From the NCBI RefSeq assembly GCF_900292015.1, contig NZ_LR130759.1:2418001-2482000 (forward strand): DNA of 64,000 nt, given 5' to 3'. The notes beneath the pieces were generated by a model. That model was not told the DNA's origin and made no database searches. It worked only from the letters and a program-made list of their open reading frames with translations. The DNA comes from Mycobacterium basiliense. GTDB lineage: Bacteria; Actinomycetota; Actinomycetes; Mycobacteriales; Mycobacteriaceae. Position numbers and translations under genes: made by a program. Of this stretch, positions 61,150 to 64,000 are shown piece by piece; the first letter of the stretch is position 1, and each line of letters opens with the position of its first letter.

Positions 61150-63042
61150 ATGTCTGCACGAGAGGTCGGCCGGATTGGGGTGCGAAAGCTGCTGCAGCGC
61201 ACCGGTTTTATCGATGAATCGACAACGCCGTTGTCGACCGATTCGACCGAGGTTGTCCAGCTGTTAGGTGCCCGGTGGTATGACGAGCGGTTAGTCAAGG
61301 TTGCCGACGAACTTGGACGAGACCCGGACAGTGTGCGCGCCGAAGCCGCCGGCTACTTGCGGGAAATGGCGGCCAGTCTGGACGAGCGGGCGGTGGAGGC
61401 ATGGCGTGGTTTTAGCCGCTGGCTGATGCGGGCCTACGACGTGCTGGTTGACGAAGACCAGATCGCGCAGCTGCGCAAGTTGGATCGCAAGGCGACTTTG
61501 GCGTTCGCCTTCTCACATCGGTCCTACCTGGACGGCATGCTGTTGCCGGAGGTGATTCTGGCCAACCGGCTCTCGCCCGCGCTTACCTTCGGCGGGGCGA
61601 ACTTGAACTTCTTTCCGATGGGCGGGTTCGCCAAACGAACCGGGGCGATCTTTATCCGGCGCCAGACCAAGGACATCCCCGTCTACCGGTACGTGCTGCG
61701 TGCTTACACCGCACAGCTGGTGCAAAACCACGCAAACCTAACCTGGTCGATCGAAGGGGGACGGACCCGGACCGGCAAGCTACGGCCTCCGGTTTTCGGG
61801 ATCCTGCGATACATCACTGACGCGGTCGATGAAATCGACGGTCCGGAAGTGTATTTGGTGCCGACCTCCATTGTGTACGACCAGTTGCACGAGGTGGAGG
61901 CGATGACCACTGAGGCCTACGGCGCAGTAAAGCGCCCCGAAGACCTTTGGTTTCTGATCCGACTCGCCCGCCAGCAGGGTGAGCGACTCGGCCGCGCGTA
62001 CCTCGACTTCGGTGAACCGTTGCCGTTACGTAAGCGACTTGAGGAGTTGCGCGCCGACGAGTCCGGGACCGGCACCGAAATCGAACGCATCGCCCTGGAC
62101 GTGGAACACCGGATCAACCGTGCCACACCGGTTACTCCCACCGCTGTGGTCAGCCTTGCCTTACTGGGGGCGGATCGGTCGTTGTCGATCACAGAGGTAC
62201 TGGCCACGGTGCGCCCCCTGGCGAGTTATATCGCGGCCCGGAACTGGGCGGTGGCTGGGGCGGCGGATCTGACCAATCGTTCGACGATCCGCTGGACGCT
62301 GCACCAGATGGTTGCTTCGGGAGTGGTCCGTGTCTATGACGCCGGCACCGAGGCGGTTTGGGGGATCGGCGAGGATCAGCACCTCGTCGCCGCGTTCTAC
62401 CGCAACACTGCGATCCACATTCTCGTCGACCGCGCTATTGCCGAGATGGCGCTGTTGGCGGCCACCGAGGTCTCTGCCACCTCGGCGCCCTCGGGGCCGT
62501 CCGCAGCAGGTTCGGTCGCGCCCGCGACCGTGCGTGATGAGGCGCTCAGTCTGCGTGAATTGCTGAAGTTCGAGTTTCTGTTCTCCGGACGCGCCCAATT
62601 CGAGAAGGACCTGGCCGACGAGGTGCGCCTGATTGGGCCGGTGGAAGACGTCACCAAGTCAATCAACGCTGCCGATGTCGTGCAGCTGTTGGAATCCGCC
62701 GATCTGTTGCTGGCGCATTTGGTGCTGCGTCCGTACCTGGACGCCTATCACATCGTTGCCGACCGGCTGGCGGCTCACGAGGATGAGTCCTTCGACGAAG
62801 AGACCTTCCTGGCCGAGTGCCTTGACGTTGGCAAGCAGTGGGAACTGCAGCGCAGAATCGCCAACGCGGAATCGCGGTCGATGGAGCTTTTCAAGACCGC
62901 GCTCAGGCTGGCCCGCCATCGTGAGTTGGTGGACGGTTCCCATGACGAAGAGATCTTCCAACGCCGACGCCAGTTCGCCGAGGAGATCGCGACGGCGATA
63001 CGGCGGGTGAACGCGATTGCCGAGATGGCTAGAACGCGGTGA
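61150..63042 (+). CDS. plsB1: Glycerol-3-phosphate acyltransferase
   Basis: A 630-aa PlsB-type enzyme that acylates sn-glycerol-3-phosphate. The HX4D catalytic motif is FAFSHRSYLDGMLLP near residue 130. Block II is GGFAKRTGAIFIRRQ, block III WSIEGGRTRTGKL, and block IV YLVPTSIVYDQ. ATG 61150 lies 8 nt after AGGAGG; GTG 61147 is also possible. It follows fadD11 by 14 bp, an acyl activation/transfer pair. Confidence 0.95.
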   Translation: MSAREVGRIGVRKLLQRTGFIDESTTPLSTDSTEVVQLLGARWYDERLVKVADELGRDPDSVRAEAAGYLREMAASLDERAVEAWRGFSRWLMRAYDVLVDEDQIAQLRKLDRKATLAFAFSHRSYLDGMLLPEVILANRLSPALTFGGANLNFFPMGGFAKRTGAIFIRRQTKDIPVYRYVLRAYTAQLVQNHANLTWSIEGGRTRTGKLRPPVFGILRYITDAVDEIDGPEVYLVPTSIVYDQLHEVEAMTTEAYGAVKRPEDLWFLIRLARQQGERLGRAYLDFGEPLPLRKRLEELRADESGTGTEIERIALDVEHRINRATPVTPTAVVSLALLGADRSLSITEVLATVRPLASYIAARNWAVAGAADLTNRSTIRWTLHQMVASGVVRVYDAGTEAVWGIGEDQHLVAAFYRNTAIHILVDRAIAEMALLAATEVSATSAPSGPSAAGSVAPATVRDEALSLRELLKFEFLFSGRAQFEKDLADEVRLIGPVEDVTKSINAADVVQLLESADLLLAHLVLRPYLDAYHIVADRLAAHEDESFDEETFLAECLDVGKQWELQRRIANAESRSMELFKTALRLARHRELVDGSHDEEIFQRRRQFAEEIATAIRRVNAIAEMARTR

Positions 63043-63049
63043 ACGATGG

Positions 63050-63280
63050 CTAGCGCTGGACCTGGCCCAGCACCTTGAGCACCACCGCGACGCCGATGGC
63101 GATTGCGGTCGCACCCAGAACCGATGGTGCCGCGCTGGTGGTCACAACACCCAGCAGTGCCAAAGTGAGGACTCCCGCGATCACCGCGAACAATTTGTGC
63201 CGAGGCCAAGGAACCCCCGCAATCAGCACGTCACCGTTGTTCGGCTCGGCGAACACCCGAAATCGGCCAGGGGTAGTCAT
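63050..63280 (-). CDS. Small membrane protein (76 aa)
   Basis: Two closely spaced hydrophobic helices (HKLFAVIAGVLTLALLGVV and VLGATAIAIGVAVVL) after a polar N-terminus MTTPGRFRVFAEPNNG. ATG 63280 lies on the minus strand, 7 bp from the end of plsB1 and 95 bp from the next gene's start on the other strand. No family recognised. In M. tuberculosis frdABCD lies at this location. Confidence 0.7.
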   Translation of the reverse strand: MTTPGRFRVFAEPNNGDVLIAGVPWPRHKLFAVIAGVLTLALLGVVTTSAAPSVLGATAIAIGVAVVLKVLGQVQR

Positions 63281-63375
63281 GATTTCAGCCTACCGGTACC
63301 CGTATTTCGGGTCCTCGAACATCCGGGTGCCGGACCCCGGTGAGTGGGTTTTGCTCGCCCCCTAGAGTGGTACGC

Positions 63376-63813
63376 ATGCCACTCCAAGGTGAATATGCGC
63401 CCAGCCCGCTCGACTGGTCCCGTGAACAGGCCGACAAATACTCGGAATCCGGGGGAACCGAGGGCACCGAGATGAAGGGCAAACCTGTCGTCCTGCTGAC
63501 CACCGTCGGAGCCAAGACCGGCAAACTTCGCAAGACGCCGCTGATGCGGGTGGAGCATGACGGCGAATACGCGATCGTCGCCTCACTGGGGGGCGCCCCC
63601 AAAAACCCGGTTTGGTACCACAATGTCGTGCAGAACCCGCGAGTTGAGCTTCAAGATGGCACCACCACCGGCGATTACCAGGCCCGCGAGGTGTTCGGCG
63701 ACGAGAAGGCCATTTGGTGGGAACGAGCCATCGCGGTGTGGCCCGACTACGTTGAATACCAGAAAAAGACCGACCGCCAGATTCCGGTGTTCGTGCTGAC
63801 GCCCGCGCACTGA
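63376..63813 (+). CDS. Deazaflavin (F420)-dependent nitroreductase-like protein (Rv1558-type)
   Basis: A 145-aa split-barrel protein of the Ddn family. It has [33 protein letters not shown] and [24 protein letters not shown], the F420-binding segments of Ddn/FDOR-A proteins. ATG 63376 was chosen at the family start; the frame to 63340 adds unmatched residues. It precedes ilvA. Confidence 0.92.
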   Translation: MPLQGEYAPSPLDWSREQADKYSESGGTEGTEMKGKPVVLLTTVGAKTGKLRKTPLMRVEHDGEYAIVASLGGAPKNPVWYHNVVQNPRVELQDGTTTGDYQAREVFGDEKAIWWERAIAVWPDYVEYQKKTDRQIPVFVLTPAH

Positions 63814-63856
63814 GCCGCGTCGTCGGCACGGGTAGGTCGCGTGGCACCATTGATCG

Positions 63857-64000
63857 GTGTCCGCTGAACTGAGCCAGAGCCCACGCCGTGCACCGCTGTG
63901 TGCGGCTGATATCGACGATGCGGCGAAGCGGATTGCCTCGGTCATCACGCCCACCCCGCTGCAGCTCAGTGATCGGCTATCGGCGATCACTGGCGCGACC
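63857..64000 (+). CDS. ilvA: Threonine dehydratase IlvA (N-terminal 48 codons)
   Basis: GTG 63857 opens a frame running off the right edge. ADIDDAAKRIASVITPTPLQ and LSDRLSAITGAT match the N-terminus of mycobacterial IlvA (Rv1559), a PLP enzyme forming 2-oxobutanoate from threonine. The PLP lysine and regulatory domain lie outside the window. Confidence 0.9.
   Translation, partial: MSAELSQSPRRAPLCAADIDDAAKRIASVITPTPLQLSDRLSAITGAT

Overview
The window is mycobacterial chromosome: high GC, GTG/TTG/ATG starts, MmpL, Pks5, PapA, FadD and Gap families, and gene order matching known mycobacterial loci. The right half (about 30.9-64 kb) follows the M. tuberculosis Rv1531-Rv1559 order, from the AhpD-like gene to ilvA, with local gains and losses. 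The left part is a lipooligosaccharide (LOS) biosynthesis locus. Its core order pks5 - fadD25 - mmpL12 - papA4 - second pks5, followed by glycosyltransferases, gap and papA3 before ileS, is the layout I recall for Mycobacterium marinum and close relatives. I infer a member of the M. marinum group or a near LOS-producing relative. Species was assigned from memory of synteny, not by a search.

0-9.6 kb: nucleotide-sugar cassette and membrane glycosylation genes. Minus strand: rfbF (CDP-glucose synthesis), a GtrB/DPM-type glycosyltransferase, a TPP-dependent acetolactate-synthase-like enzyme, and an HpcH/HpaI aldolase cut by the window edge. Plus strand: rfbH (3-dehydrase), rfbG (CDP-glucose 4,6-dehydratase) and a GtrA-like protein. 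These are followed by a GT-C-type membrane protein and a methyltransferase on the minus strand. Together they look able to make a CDP-3,6-dideoxy sugar with a C-C side chain at C4 (yersiniose/caryophyllose type) and to add a sugar from a lipid carrier outside the membrane.

9.6-30.6 kb: the LOS acyl-chain core. Two Mas-type polyketide synthases (KS-AT-DH-ER-KR-ACP) flank a FAAL-type FadD25, an MmpL12 transporter with a repeat-rich cytosolic tail, and PapA4. The two pks genes share a 2,052-bp apparently identical block covering ER and most of KR, while their other parts clearly differ. This fits gene conversion, and the direct repeat could delete 14.7 kb.

30.9-42 kb: an AhpD-like gene, a nitronate-monooxygenase-like gene, and a magnesium M-box riboswitch with a short leader ORF before a 77-aa conserved protein and a large hairpin. 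Then come more LOS genes: two GT2 enzymes, a second methyltransferase paralogous to the first, a Gap-like membrane protein, a GT1 enzyme, a WS/DGAT-like acyltransferase and PapA3.

42-64 kb: housekeeping genes. ileS lies behind a T-box leader, then a methyltransferase, dinX, ansA, lspA, a pseudouridine synthase, lprI, glbN, two short-chain reductases, an SRPBCC protein and dnaE1. These are followed by a hydrolase-SRPBCC fusion, fadD11, plsB1, a small membrane protein, a Ddn-like protein and the start of ilvA.
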